Shown: positions 53,903-63,418, counted from the stretch's first letter. The stretch is 64,000 bases of DNA from Caldilineaceae bacterium (GCA_019637695.1 JAHBVG010000023.1:1-64000), one strand, 5' to 3'. Notes: a model not told the origin generated them from the sequence alone. Numbers and translations: made by a program.

Positions 53903-54210
53903 ACGCCGGCGTCTACGTCCAGTTGCGCAGCAAGTTCGTCGACCGCTCCGAACTCAGCCGCCAGTTCATCAGCGTCGAGATCGATCACAGGTACATTGTT
54001 GCGCGAGAGGAACGCCGTGAACTCCCAGAGGCTCATTCCCGCCAGCTTCGCTGCTTTGCCCAGAGAAAGCACATGATCCTGGTAGAACCGCATCGCTAAT
54101 AGATGCAAGGACTGTTCAGCCAGAACTTCCCGATGCAGCCCCTGGGCCTGCAGAGAAAGGTAGACATCTTCAGGAACTGTTGTCTCAAATGTCACTGTCG
54201 GCGTCGCCAT
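53899..54210 (-). CDS. UPF0175 antitoxin
   Basis: The 103-residue product has the UPF0175 pattern: an N-terminal DNA-contact part, ALRFYQ-like LLAMRFYQDHVLSLGKAA, and KLAGMSLWEFTAFLSRNNVP. UPF0175 proteins are the usual partners of DUF3368 PIN toxins. The start at 54210 has AAGGAGG upstream. It overlaps the toxin start (ATGA). Confidence 0.85.
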   Translation of the reverse strand: MATPTVTFETTVPEDVYLSLQAQGLHREVLAEQSLHLLAMRFYQDHVLSLGKAAKLAGMSLWEFTAFLSRNNVPVIDLDADELAAEFGAVDELAAQLDVDAGV

Positions 54211-54292
54211 CTTCTTTACCTCCTTAGAGTCGAATGATCTAGCCCTATTATACATCGGCAGAGAAGCCTTGTTCAATCCACGTTTGTTCAGG

Positions 54293-55946
54293 ACAGCAGT
54301 TCTCAATTTGAAAAAGGCGGGGCAGTTGACGAGGTTGCGAGAACACGTACACCACAGCCTTGAACTAGGATCAGAGGTGGGAGGTGCGCCATGTTCAAGC
54401 GGTTATGACGAGGTTGCGAGGTATGGGAGCAATTTCCTGACGATGCGCAAGGGCAATCACCAACTGTACGGTGAGCGTGCCTGCCTGGTGCCTTTGGCGT
54501 GTTTTTCACCCAATCGCCGTCGTTTTTGACATCAGCGAAATGCGGGAGTGCGCCAGGGACGGGATAACGCCGAAGTCTCTTTGGGGTCAATTGCGATTCC
54601 GAGCGACAACGGGATCCGCAATTGCTTGACCCTGGCATGTAAGCGTAATGGGCGGATTGTACTGGGTGGTTGCCGACCTGGAAGCGCAAGGGCTGCTGGC
54701 CGACCATCATGGGTTTGCGCAGCAATGGCTCTGTGCGCTGGATGGGTGCAGTATTTCAGTTCCCATGCCATCCATTGCGACCACTGTACGCCGGCTCAAC
54801 GGGGACAAGACGCTCTATACCCATAGCGTGATTGCACCGGTGCTGGTGGCACTGGACGACTATGTGATTAGCCTGGAACCTGAGTTCATCACGCCCCAAG
54901 ATGGCGGCCCGACAAACAGCGCGCGCAGATAGCCAGGCTCGCCGCCCATGCACCGCTGGCTCGACCAGCGCGCACGCCGCTTACTGCCCACGGCAGCCTC
55001 ACGGTGATGACCGATGATTTGCACAGTCACCAACCTGCTTGTGCCTGGTTGCGTGAGCATCTGTCACTTCATCATGGTCTGTCGGCCCGAATCGCACCCA
55101 TTTCTCTACGAGCAAGTCGCCCGAGTTGACCAGGCTCAAGCTCATCCGTGAAATCGTCGCCACGCACTGGAACGGCAGGCAGCGGGAGCGCTGGACCTAC
55201 CGCTTTGTCAATGATGTACTCCTGCGCAACAGTGCCCGATGCATCCCCGTGGTGGTGTGAACTCATCATCGTGCGGTGAAGATACGCAAGCACAGGTGTA
55301 CCCTGGCTTACCTTCATCACCGATCATCGCCCTCACCGACCAAAGTGTGGCACTACATCGTGGCGTCAGGCCTGCCCGTTGGAAGACCGAACGAGAATCA
55401 CAACACCCTCCAAGCATCATGGGTATCATCTCGAACACAATTTCGTATGGTCAGCAGCACTTAGCCTCCCTGTTGCTCAGCCTCAACCTCTGGCTTTTCT
55501 CCTTCACACCGCACTGACCCTGACCGATGCACATACCTACAGATTCGCCACACACACGCGGGCGCACGCAGAAACCTTCTTTGACATCCGCACAGCAGGC
55601 CCGCCTCTTTTACTCTACTTCGAGTCTGGTCTGCCCTGCTCGCCTTCATGTTCCACGGTCTCGAACTCCCGACCGCTCGCCTTGACCAAAGTGCTTGCCC
55701 CTCACCACTCCCACAACCCAACTGAACCCCACTAACTGCCACCTCTGTGCTTGCCCGTGTCAGCGCGCTCAAAGCCACCTTCATGCTGACAAACTACGAC
55801 CAGCAGGCTCTGCTCACTGCCCCTGGCAACGATTTTATCCTCCTTGCACCACTCCGCGTCGCACCCACTCTCGCTCCCCCTCACCCCCGTCAGCCCATCC
55901 CTCTACACTCAGCACTTCTCAATCTCCCCAAATTGAGAACTGCTGT
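54293..55946 (+). mobile_element. Degenerate insertion sequence with 18-bp inverted repeats and 7-bp target duplication
   Basis: Terminal inverted repeats ACAGCAGTTCTCAATTTG at 54293-54310 and its exact complement at 55929-55946. GTTCAGG flanks both sides (54286-54292 and 55947-55953) as target duplication. The element is 1,654 bp. Length, duplication size and transposase type recall the ISNCY group ISDol1, a tentative assignment. It is inserted between the antitoxin gene and tadA. The ends are intact while the transposase is broken, so it could still be moved in trans. Confidence 0.85.
54391..55725 (+). pseudogene. Transposase remnant of the insertion sequence
   Basis: Fragments of one transposase appear in order but in changing frames: GAFGVFFTQSPSFL (about 54490), GLLADHHGFAQQWLCALDG and VIAPVLVALD (54680-54870), YRFVNDV (55200), HGYHLEHNF (55395), AFLLHTALTLTD, TFFDIRT and finally VWSALLAFMFHGLELPTARL (to about 55690). 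Many frameshifts and stops separate them, so no active enzyme can be made. The start at 54391 has GGGAGG upstream. Confidence 0.75.
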
Positions 55947-56014
55947 GTTCAGGATGCCGGACAGGGGAGGATTCTGAGCATACGAAAGCCTGACAATCGA
56001 AAGGAGTATCAATC

Positions 56015-57247
56015 ATGTCCTGGACACAATTTCGCACCCAACTGACGGGCGAACAACTCGCCATCGTCATCGACCAGACTACCCGCGACCTTTCCGGCTT
56101 GCCGCCGGCGACATTGCGCAACCGGCAGGCGTTGAGCGGGGAGGCGGAACGACGGCTGCGCTCGGTGTTGCGGCGGCTGGGCTACCCGCTGCCCGACGGT
56201 AACCAGTTACAGGCGTTGCACGCCCAGGTGCTGGCGAAGGTGGGCGGTCTAGGCTTCCTCGACGCGCTGCTGCCACCCGCCAGCTTCGCCTACACCGACC
56301 TGCTCGTCAACGGCGACGGCAGCGTGTGGGGACGGCGCAAGGGACAGATGCACTTTGATCCTCTGGATCTGCATCCCGCGCCCGAAGAGGTGTGGCGGGC
56401 GGTGGAAGCCCTGCTCAGTCCGCAGGGACGCGCCTGTACCGAAGCCACGCCCAGCGTTGACGCCAAGCTGCCGCGTGACAAGACCCTCGGCTTCGGCGGC
56501 GCCCGCGTCAAGGTGCTCCACCCCGGCATCTGTGCCGGGGACGGCTACCCGTCGCTGGCCCTGCGCCTCTACGAACCGGAACCGGTGCCGCCTGACCAGA
56601 TCGTGGTGTGGAACGTCCTGCCCCAGGCAGTGATGGAGGGGCTGCTGACGGCCATCGGCAGGCGGCTACGCGTGATGGTCGTAGGCGGCACCGCCACGGG
56701 CAAGACCACACTGCTCAGCGCCCTCTGTCACGGCATCCCGCGACAGAGCCGCATCGTCAAGGTGGAGGACCCGGAGGAGATCTGGCTGCCCCATCCCAAC
56801 GTCACCACGCTGGAGGCGCGGCCCGCCCCGCCCGGCTCGGACGTGCCTTCCTACACCGTCTCGGATGGCGTAGACGACGCCATGCGCCTGGCCCCCACCC
56901 ACGTGATCGTAGGCGAAGTGCGTACCGGCACCGCCGCCCTTTCACTCTTCCGAGCGCTGATGAGTGACCACGCCGGTCTCACCACCTTCCACGCCGAGGG
57001 ACCGGAGGAGGCTGTCTTTCGCCTGGGCGTGATCCTCTTTGCTGATGCCGGCGTGCGTTTCGAAGCCGCCAAGGGACTCTTTGCCCAGGCTATCGACCTC
57101 GTCGTGCAAGTCGGCTGGCAGGAAAACGGGCGTCGGGCGCTGGGGGTGTGGGAGGTGGCTGAGATGAGCGGCGGCAACGTCATCTTCCAGAGTTTGTGGA
57201 CGCCGGGCGAGAACGGCATGAAAGAGCCGCAACGGAAACGACGATGA
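56015..57247 (+). CDS. tadA: TadA/CpaF-type pilus assembly ATPase
   Basis: A 410-residue secretion ATPase of the GSPII_E/VirB11 superfamily. Walker A is GGTATGKTTLL (about residue 226), the Asp box VEDPEEIWLPHPN, Walker B HVIVGEVRTG, and the His box TTFHAEGP. It powers assembly of Tad pili or related filaments together with TadB and TadC. AAAGGAG precedes the ATG at 56015. It lies directly after the insertion sequence, so the promoter of this part may differ from that of the upstream Tad genes. Confidence 0.9.
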   Translation: MSWTQFRTQLTGEQLAIVIDQTTRDLSGLPPATLRNRQALSGEAERRLRSVLRRLGYPLPDGNQLQALHAQVLAKVGGLGFLDALLPPASFAYTDLLVNGDGSVWGRRKGQMHFDPLDLHPAPEEVWRAVEALLSPQGRACTEATPSVDAKLPRDKTLGFGGARVKVLHPGICAGDGYPSLALRLYEPEPVPPDQIVVWNVLPQAVMEGLLTAIGRRLRVMVVGGTATGKTTLLSALCHGIPRQSRIVKVEDPEEIWLPHPNVTTLEARPAPPGSDVPSYTVSDGVDDAMRLAPTHVIVGEVRTGTAALSLFRALMSDHAGLTTFHAEGPEEAVFRLGVILFADAGVRFEAAKGLFAQAIDLVVQVGWQENGRRALGVWEVAEMSGGNVIFQSLWTPGENGMKEPQRKRR

Positions 57248-57278
57248 AACGGTGAAGGGAGATTGTGATACGCCAATC

Positions 57279-57318
57279 TCACCCGTTCACCCCCTCACCC
57301 CTTCACCTGCTCACGATT
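57279..57318 (+). repeat. Octanucleotide array (five TCACCCCT-type units)
   Basis: TCACCCGT, TCACCCCC, TCACCCCT, TCACCTGC, TCACGATT in 8-base phase, between tadA and the ribosome site of tadB. It may tune the distance or structure upstream of tadB. Confidence 0.75.
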
Positions 57319-57331
57319 GAAAGGAGTCACT

Positions 57332-58243
57332 GTGGAACAACAGATTCTCATCCTCTCTGCCGCCGGGACCGCTGCATTTGCCATCTATCTCGCTATCCGT
57401 CACCTGCGTCTCAATCTAGGCCCCGCACCGGCGCGGGCGTTGACAGAGTATCTGGATGTTCTGGGGCCGGAATCCGCCCTTGAGCAACCGTCGGTGGACC
57501 GGGAGCGGGTGATCCTGGCATCGCTGGGGCTGCCGCCTAGGCCAGGGCTGCTCACGGCGATCAAGGTCACGGCTGCTGTTATGCCTGCTCTGCTGCTTCT
57601 GCTGTTAGGGATTCCGGTGGTCCCTGCTGCTGGAGCGGGGGCGTTGGTGGGGATGCTGACCCACGCATGGCTGGAGGGGCGCTGGCGCAGATTTCGGGTG
57701 AGACTGGAGAGCGAACTGCCCACCTTCGTTAGCCGTCTGGCCTCCACGCTGCTGGTGACGGGATCGCCACTGCTGGCGCTGGAGGAGGTGACCAACACCC
57801 TGGCCGACCAATCGCCGCTGCGGGCGTGGATGGAACGATTGGTGGCAGGCATCCGCACAGGTGGCCAACGGCATATTGAGGACACACGCGCCGAAGCGGC
57901 TGCCCTTTCGCCTTCGCTGGCGCTGGTGGTCTTCGAGTTAGGGCGCTTTTTCGAGACCGGCGGCAGTGGCTTCACCAAGGCATTCGCCACCACCGCCGAG
58001 GAACTCTCCGCCATCTTAGAGGCCAGGGCCGTCTCCGGCAGCAAGGCCGAGAGCGCCCGTAGCGCCGTGCACACCATGCTTGCCATTATGGGCGTGATTT
58101 TGCTGCTCATGCTCTCCTCGCCGGTGCAGCGGGCAGGCTTTGCCCATCCAGTCGCGCAACTGGTCACGGCAGTCAGTCTGGCAGCAATGGCATATGGGTA
58201 TCTGTTTCTGAACGGCATGATCGATGACGCGCTGGAAGGATAA
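57332..58243 (+). CDS. tadB: TadB-like inner-membrane pilus protein
   Basis: The 303-residue product has a N-terminal helix, a hydrophobic pair (TAAVMPALLLLLLGIPVVPA), a cytoplasmic T2SSF domain (LPTFVSRLASTLLVTGSPLL, LVVFELGRFFETGGSGFTKA) and a C-terminal helix pair. This is the platform protein TadB/TadC type. The GTG at 57332 is chosen because AAAGGAG is right upstream. It follows tadA and precedes its paralogue. Confidence 0.85.
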   Translation: MEQQILILSAAGTAAFAIYLAIRHLRLNLGPAPARALTEYLDVLGPESALEQPSVDRERVILASLGLPPRPGLLTAIKVTAAVMPALLLLLLGIPVVPAAGAGALVGMLTHAWLEGRWRRFRVRLESELPTFVSRLASTLLVTGSPLLALEEVTNTLADQSPLRAWMERLVAGIRTGGQRHIEDTRAEAAALSPSLALVVFELGRFFETGGSGFTKAFATTAEELSAILEARAVSGSKAESARSAVHTMLAIMGVILLLMLSSPVQRAGFAHPVAQLVTAVSLAAMAYGYLFLNGMIDDALEG

Positions 58244-58292
58244 GACGACGACTCTACCGCATTATCCTATCGTTTGAAAATGGAGAACCAGA

Positions 58293-59198
58293 ATGAACCT
58301 ACCTGAACTGAATACTCTACTGTCTGCTCTGCCCGTACAGCACATCCTCATCCTCCTTGCGGCCCTGTCCGCTGCGCTGTTGGTTGCCTCGCTGGCTTCG
58401 CGCCTGACGGTGAATCTGGGTCCGGCGCCAGCGCAAGCACTGTCGGAGTATGTAGGGGCGAAGCAAGAGACAGACTCTGTAGAACGTCTGGGCGCCTGGC
58501 TGTTACGACGCCTGCCGGCGCTGCGCTCCCTGGGCAACATTGAACAGAACCGGCGCTGGTTGGATCTGATGGGACAGTCACCATCCCATGCCGCCACGCT
58601 GGGGCTTGCCATTTTGCTTAGCACGGCTGGTGCGCTGATTCCTGTTCTCAGCGGAATTCCCATCGCCGGCAGCCTTGCTCTCGTGGGTGCTGTGTATCCG
58701 TTCGTGCGTCTGCGCAGCCGGGCCAACAAAGTACGCCGACAGGTGGAGCGGGCACTACCCGAACTCACTGCGCTGATGGCAGCGGAGATGGCGGCGGGCA
58801 ACCCGCCCGACAAGGCGCTGGAACGCGCTGCCGAGTGGGGCGGTCCCCTGGCGGCGCTGGTAGCGGGGGCTGTGGCGCAAGGACGCGCCGTGGGTCGTCC
58901 CCTCTTTGGGCGTGGCAATCTGCCGGGCGTGTTATTGGAGGTGGTGGACGGCTACGGGCTGCCCAGCCTGCGCGCCTTCGCCTCCCAGGTGGACCTGGCT
59001 GCGCGCAAGGGAGCCGCCGGTCCCGATCTCATGGAGTCGCTAGCGCGCATGCTCGTACTCGAATACAAGGAGCGGGCGCTGCGCGAAGCCGAGAAACTGG
59101 ACAGCCGCCTGGCCGTGCCTACGGTGCTCTTCTTCTTCCTGCCCTTTCTGTTCTTGATTCTGACGCCGCTGATGATGCCGGTGCTGGACCTGCTTTGA
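58293..59198 (+). CDS. tadC: TadC-like inner-membrane pilus protein
   Basis: The 301-residue paralogue of the gene before it: N-terminal helix (ILILLAALSAALLVASLA), LNLGPAPA-like VNLGPAPAQALSEY shared with TadB, T2SSF domain (ERALPELTALMAAEMAAGNP), and C-terminal helix pair (VLFFFLPFLFLILTPLMM). TadB and TadC form the platform in the membrane that TadA drives. Shared N-terminal motif VNLGPAPAxALxEY shows a local duplication. ATG at 58293 with TGGAGAA upstream. Confidence 0.85.
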   Translation: MNLPELNTLLSALPVQHILILLAALSAALLVASLASRLTVNLGPAPAQALSEYVGAKQETDSVERLGAWLLRRLPALRSLGNIEQNRRWLDLMGQSPSHAATLGLAILLSTAGALIPVLSGIPIAGSLALVGAVYPFVRLRSRANKVRRQVERALPELTALMAAEMAAGNPPDKALERAAEWGGPLAALVAGAVAQGRAVGRPLFGRGNLPGVLLEVVDGYGLPSLRAFASQVDLAARKGAAGPDLMESLARMLVLEYKERALREAEKLDSRLAVPTVLFFFLPFLFLILTPLMMPVLDLL

Positions 59199-59209
59199 GA
59201 GGGTGAGAG

Positions 59210-59242
59210 GATGACCACTGACCGCTGCGGTCAGTGGTCATC
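59210..59242 (+). terminator. 14-bp-arm hairpin between tadC and the peptidase gene
   Basis: GATGACCACTGACC and GGTCAGTGGTCATC are perfect complements around GCTGC. No T-run follows, so it may lower rather than stop read-through into the prepilin peptidase gene. Confidence 0.6.
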
Positions 59243-59274
59243 TCGCCGCTTCGCTGCACACATCGAGGTCATCT

Positions 59275-59703
59275 ATGTTCACATCGCAGACGCTCACACC
59301 GCTGCTCCCCCTCATGCTCGTCCTCTGGCTGCTACCCTGCGCCATCCAGGACTATCGCCATCGCCGTGTGGCTAATGTGTTGACCGTCCCGGCCTTCTTC
59401 GCCGCCTGGCCACTGGCGCTCTGGCTGGGCGATGGGGACCGGCTCATGTTCACCCTGGCGGTCTTCGCCGGATGCTGGTTCGCCTGGCAGATGGGCGGCA
59501 TGGGCGCTGCCGACGGCAAAATGGCAACACTCATCGCCGCCGTCAGCCCGCCTGCGCTGGGGATGGGAGGGTTGATGCTGGCGCTGGGATTTGTAGGCAT
59601 GCGTCTGTGGAAAGGAAAGAGCGCCTCCCTGCCCGCCGGGATCGCCTTCTATGCCGGGGCCGTTGAGATGGCGTTGTTCACAGTCACCGGGATAGGTACT
59701 TAA
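59275..59703 (+). CDS. tadV: Prepilin peptidase (A24, TadV/CpaA-like)
   Basis: The 142-residue membrane peptidase has the two catalytic Asp: D26 in CAIQDYRHRRVAN and the second in GGMGAADGK (about residue 80; GxGxxD). It lacks the N-terminal methylase domain, as is normal for TadV/CpaA. It cleaves prepilin leaders, so a pilin substrate should exist in the element or the genome. ATG at 59275 with GAGG upstream. Last recognised Tad gene. Confidence 0.88.
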   Translation: MFTSQTLTPLLPLMLVLWLLPCAIQDYRHRRVANVLTVPAFFAAWPLALWLGDGDRLMFTLAVFAGCWFAWQMGGMGAADGKMATLIAAVSPPALGMGGLMLALGFVGMRLWKGKSASLPAGIAFYAGAVEMALFTVTGIGT

Positions 59704-60120
59704 ATTTGAATCTGCTCACCCCATCTCTCGTCAACCAATATAGGAGTAGCTAATTAGGTTATAGCTGATCACTGTAGTATCAAACGTCCGTGACATTTCG
59801 ATTGATGATAGCTGTCTTGCTAGAATCACTTCTACCAACCAGCAGAACCGGGCGGTAGTACTGTCCCTGTGCCGCCAGCGATCAATTGTTTGATGATAGT
59901 TTGCAAGGAATGGTGCATGGAGTCTCTCGATCAGCCGCCAACGAGCAGGGGCGAAGAAGGAGGCATTGTGAGGATGCTCGTTCATGTATGATGTAACACT
60001 GGCGTACAGATTACCGAAAAGTGGATGGTGCTATAACCAGAGTTGCACGATTTGGGAAGCCATCCTATTCTGACCCTATCTGGGTTTTTTTAAACACTTC
60101 AGCTATAGGTCAACAAGGTT
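59704..60120. other. Gene-poor stretch after the Tad operon
   Basis: 417 bases, AT-richer than the neighbourhood. A minus-strand frame of 84 codons (59731-59985) has no ribosome site and no known match. A weak hairpin with a T7 run (60074-60093) could be a terminator. No att-like copy of the tRNA-Lys 3' half was found here. Confidence 0.5.
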
Positions 60121-60717
60121 ATGCAAAAAAGAACACAATACCACATACCACTCCGTCTTGGGATACTGCTCATTGTCCTTCTGTTGTCTGCCGGTGTGAT
60201 TATAGGGATTGTGGGAACGACAGGCATGACAATCACGCTGTTGATCGCCCTGCTGCTCCCGCTTGTCTGGCCGAGCCAGTTTGGCTCCTGGCCTGGACTA
60301 TTGATCTTATTGGGATTGCTGTGGCAACCTGTTTTTCTGCTTTCTCCCACCCTGCCTCCCACCTGGGCAGCCCTATCGCTCTGGATCATGTTGCTGGCCT
60401 GTGTAATCTCTCCGGTGGCTCTGGGTATCTTTTTGTGGCGGTGGCAGACTGCTCCCTACGTGGCGCTGGCAGGCTATGCGCTCTTTCCGCTGGTATTTAC
60501 GCTGTTGCTCAACCGTCTGGGCAATCCATTGGAACTTGCGGGGTCTGAGGGAGATTTGGTGGGAGCAATTACGTGGCTTGCGGGAATGTGGTATCCCATG
60601 TGGGGATTGTGCCTGGGAGGGATAGCCCTGCCGCTGGGACTGATCGTGCTGCTGCTAAGAGAAGCGCGTGGTGCTGTGCTTTCGACGGTCAGTACGCCGC
60701 CTGAAGCCAGGGAGTGA
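60121..60717 (+). CDS. Hypothetical integral membrane protein
   Basis: The 198-residue product has about five or six hydrophobic helices (GILLIVLLLSAGVIIGIVG, MTITLLIALLLPLVWP, LSLWIMLLACVISPVALG and so on), few charged residues and no recognised motif. Weak ribosome site AAGG. Its end overlaps the convergent peptidase gene by 29 bp. Function unknown. Confidence 0.65.
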   Translation: MQKRTQYHIPLRLGILLIVLLLSAGVIIGIVGTTGMTITLLIALLLPLVWPSQFGSWPGLLILLGLLWQPVFLLSPTLPPTWAALSLWIMLLACVISPVALGIFLWRWQTAPYVALAGYALFPLVFTLLLNRLGNPLELAGSEGDLVGAITWLAGMWYPMWGLCLGGIALPLGLIVLLLREARGAVLSTVSTPPEARE

Positions 60718-62545
60718 GCGGCTTTCCACAGTGGGGGCAGGCACGGCCAGGGGCAAAGGGATCGGGAACGGTTTCGTCACAGGTGGGACAACGCCGGGCG
60801 TAGCGTTTGTGCAGCCAGAGGCCAGCGGTTAGAACGGCCAAAGCCACACCCCAGGCCACGCCAATCTGTACCCAAAGCCACGGATCCGCTGCGAAGATCC
60901 ACGGAAAAGCCAACACGTTGAGCAGCGGCACAGCCCCAAACCAGAGCAACAGCGCCAACCCCAGGCTAATACCCCAGAACAGGACCTGCGGTCTCTGCCT
61001 TAGCAAGGGGAGTGTATACCATGTGAGCATCTGACGCTTGAAAAAAACGTCCACCAGCAGAAAGAGGACGAGTAAGAGCGGCAGCCCCACTACCATCAAA
61101 AACAACGATCCGGGGATGATCTGCCCCATATACTGGGAAAACAGGAGATCAACGTTAACATTTTCGCCTGGGGACATCATGACTATAGCGTAAAACGTAG
61201 CGTTGAGCCAGAGATCCATCTGTCCCGGAGTCTGGGTCAACGCAATCGCCGCCAGCCCCACCCCCAACAGCAGTGCCGCGCCGTTGAAGATCACCATGTA
61301 GATCCCCGCCGCTGGGGCCAGGACGCGCAGCACCACCCGCCATGATGGCAACGCCACCACCACCAGCGGCGTCAGTCCCACTGCCAGCACTGTAAAGCCA
61401 AAGCCCGTCACAATCTCACTGCCAATGCCACGTAGACCAGGCGCAAAGGTGGACGTGAGCAGCAAGTGTAGCAAGAGCACGGCGAAGCCAGCTCTCATGC
61501 CCACCTGCCTGCTTGTCCCCAGCACCGTTTCAGGGCGATTCACTGCGCGCTGGCGGACCGGTCCTGAAAGAAACGGTTCGGGCAGATGCAGGGCTTTCTT
61601 CAATCGCACTAAAGCAGACTGCCACAGGCGTGTAAGTCCTGTAGATGATTTCGGTTGTTCAGATATAAAGAATTGGTAAGAAAATGCCCGGAGGAGTTGT
61701 CGTCTTTCGCCACGCCAACTTGCCACCCGCGCATCGCAGTAGACTTCACGTACCTGCAAAAGCTGATTCCATGTCACCACAAACAGGATCACTGCGCCGA
61801 GGATCAGCGGCCAGGTAGCTGCGCCCACCATCCCTATGTAGACGATCACCTCGGCGGGGGACCAGGCCCGAGGCGATTGCAGAAACATCACAACATCACT
61901 GGGCACCTGTTCCAACAGCAGGGTCGGGATTAACTGCGTCCAATCTGGGAAGGCGGCGAGCAGTTCAGTATAGAGGAAGGGTGTCCAGATCAGGCCAAAC
62001 CAGATAGCAAAGAGCGAAATGATGGACATCTTCAAGAAGCTGCGGGCAAAACAGGTGAGCCAGACATCTCCATTGGCAAAGTGTGCCAATTCATGTTGCA
62101 GCACCACACTTATCATTTCTCGCTGACGAGGATCCGCGTCAGCCGCCAACATAGACGGCGGCAAGGCCAGATAACGCTGCCGCCAGGTGCCAAAGGCGTG
62201 AGGGTTGGGTAAAGCACTTCGGGAGATCAATGGCAGTGGCAGATGTCTCATTCCCACTGCTGTGCCCACCGCCACTACTCGTTCAGTCAAATTGTTCTCG
62301 TCAGCAAGCGATATCTCCGGCAGGTCATACTGGCTGCGCAACCGATCTGGACGCTGCAAAAAGTCCCACAGGGTGAGGCAGAAAATGAGGAGGGGCAGGA
62401 AAGGCCAGGGCAGAAATGGACAGGCACTGCGTACAATTGGCAGCCCCAACACTACCAGGATCACGCCGAACAGCAACGTCGTCTGGTTAGGCAGTGCAAA
62501 TAGATTGAGGCGAAACCCTGGTTGTGGTGTCGGTTCAGAGGACAT
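60689..62545 (-). CDS. M48-family membrane zinc metallopeptidase with C-terminal zinc ribbon
   Basis: A 618-residue membrane protein. The catalytic motif HELAH lies at residues 151-155 after two N-terminal helices, followed by many helices. The C-terminus holds a zinc ribbon (CPTCDETVPDP, CPHCGKPL). M48 peptidases (HtpX/Ste24 group) cut membrane or peptide substrates in stress control. It is the third gene of a minus-strand unit with an anti-sigma-like gene and a sigma factor gene, so it could act on that switch (inference). Start at 62545; a weak ribosome site. Confidence 0.85.
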   Translation of the reverse strand: MSSEPTPQPGFRLNLFALPNQTTLLFGVILVVLGLPIVRSACPFLPWPFLPLLIFCLTLWDFLQRPDRLRSQYDLPEISLADENNLTERVVAVGTAVGMRHLPLPLISRSALPNPHAFGTWRQRYLALPPSMLAADADPRQREMISVVLQHELAHFANGDVWLTCFARSFLKMSIISLFAIWFGLIWTPFLYTELLAAFPDWTQLIPTLLLEQVPSDVVMFLQSPRAWSPAEVIVYIGMVGAATWPLILGAVILFVVTWNQLLQVREVYCDARVASWRGERRQLLRAFSYQFFISEQPKSSTGLTRLWQSALVRLKKALHLPEPFLSGPVRQRAVNRPETVLGTSRQVGMRAGFAVLLLHLLLTSTFAPGLRGIGSEIVTGFGFTVLAVGLTPLVVVALPSWRVVLRVLAPAAGIYMVIFNGAALLLGVGLAAIALTQTPGQMDLWLNATFYAIVMMSPGENVNVDLLFSQYMGQIIPGSLFLMVVGLPLLLVLFLLVDVFFKRQMLTWYTLPLLRQRPQVLFWGISLGLALLLWFGAVPLLNVLAFPWIFAADPWLWVQIGVAWGVALAVLTAGLWLHKRYARRCPTCDETVPDPFAPGRACPHCGKPLTPWLQAAY

Positions 62546-62584
62546 GGCACGCTACTCCACCATATTGTAGAGTGGCACTCTTCA

Positions 62585-63376
62585 CTACGGCTGATCGGGA
62601 CGGGTGGCAAGCTGCATAAACGCTTCCGGGTCACGCTTAACATGGGCCACATAGCCGTTTATAAAAACCTTTTGCAATTCAGAATCCAAAGCAACTTCAT
62701 GCGCCACACGGGTAGCGGTATGTTCGGCCAGGGTAAAGAGATCGCCACTTTGCCATAGGGAGCGCAACTGAGATTGACTATACTGACTCAACAGGAACTG
62801 CGTGGCAAACCCGCTCGTAATCAGCAGCAGCAGCGTTTGGTTGCCCTGGCCGCCAAACGCCATTGCGCCGCTTGTGTCAAGATGCAGATCCGTCGGATCT
62901 GAAATGCGGGGCAGTAGCTCCCAGTAATCTTGCAGCGCCCATTCCACCCCCTCGGCGTCGTCTAGATCCAGCCGCTCCACCAACGGACGCACTAGATCGC
63001 TCAGCCATTGTCCCAGCCGCGCCCGCCATGACGGACGGGGCGCAGGCGGCGGCTCGGCAAAAGGTTGTCCCACCCCCGCTTCCATCTCCGCCAGATCATC
63101 GAGTAGATCGGCATAGTCCCCAGCGCAGGTCTCGCACACATCCAGGTGCGCCACTTCCTCTGGGAAAAGCGCGGCCACACGAGCGCCACGTTGGGCTGCC
63201 ACCGCCAGTTCGGGTAGCCTTTCCTGGCAACGCTGATGCGCTTCTTCGTCAAATCCTGTGCTGAGCAGGGCATGGGCCAATCGCCGCAAGCGTCGCACGC
63301 TGTCGTTGGCTAGCGGTGTATCGGTCGAATTCAATACCTGGCGTAATTGTTCCAGTGGATCTGCGGAATCGGACAT
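62585..63376 (-). CDS. Putative anti-sigma factor with HC2-type zinc finger
   Basis: The 263-residue product has an N-terminal helical part with His77-x3-Cys81-x2-Cys84 (EEVAHLDVCETCAGD), the zinc-binding pattern of zf-HC2 anti-sigma factors, then a Pro-rich linker and a C-terminal helical domain with one hydrophobic segment (LLLLITSGFATQFLL) that may anchor it. AAGGAG precedes the ATG at 63376. It directly follows the sigma factor gene, the usual order for sigma/anti-sigma pairs. Confidence 0.7.
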   Translation of the reverse strand: MSDSADPLEQLRQVLNSTDTPLANDSVRRLRRLAHALLSTGFDEEAHQRCQERLPELAVAAQRGARVAALFPEEVAHLDVCETCAGDYADLLDDLAEMEAGVGQPFAEPPPAPRPSWRARLGQWLSDLVRPLVERLDLDDAEGVEWALQDYWELLPRISDPTDLHLDTSGAMAFGGQGNQTLLLLITSGFATQFLLSQYSQSQLRSLWQSGDLFTLAEHTATRVAHEVALDSELQKVFINGYVAHVKRDPEAFMQLATRPDQP

Positions 63377-63418
63377 GGCATAGGCTCCTTGTAGTGCGGA
63401 GTGGCACTCCGTTCTACG

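Noticed and set aside
59731..59985. Minus-strand ORF of 84 codons
   Set aside because: No ribosome site, no recognisable motif and atypical composition; left as a note in the gap entry.
60001..60120. Right end of the element at the change in base composition near 60 kb
   Set aside because: No copy of the 42-base tRNA-Lys fragment was found there, so the end cannot be placed.
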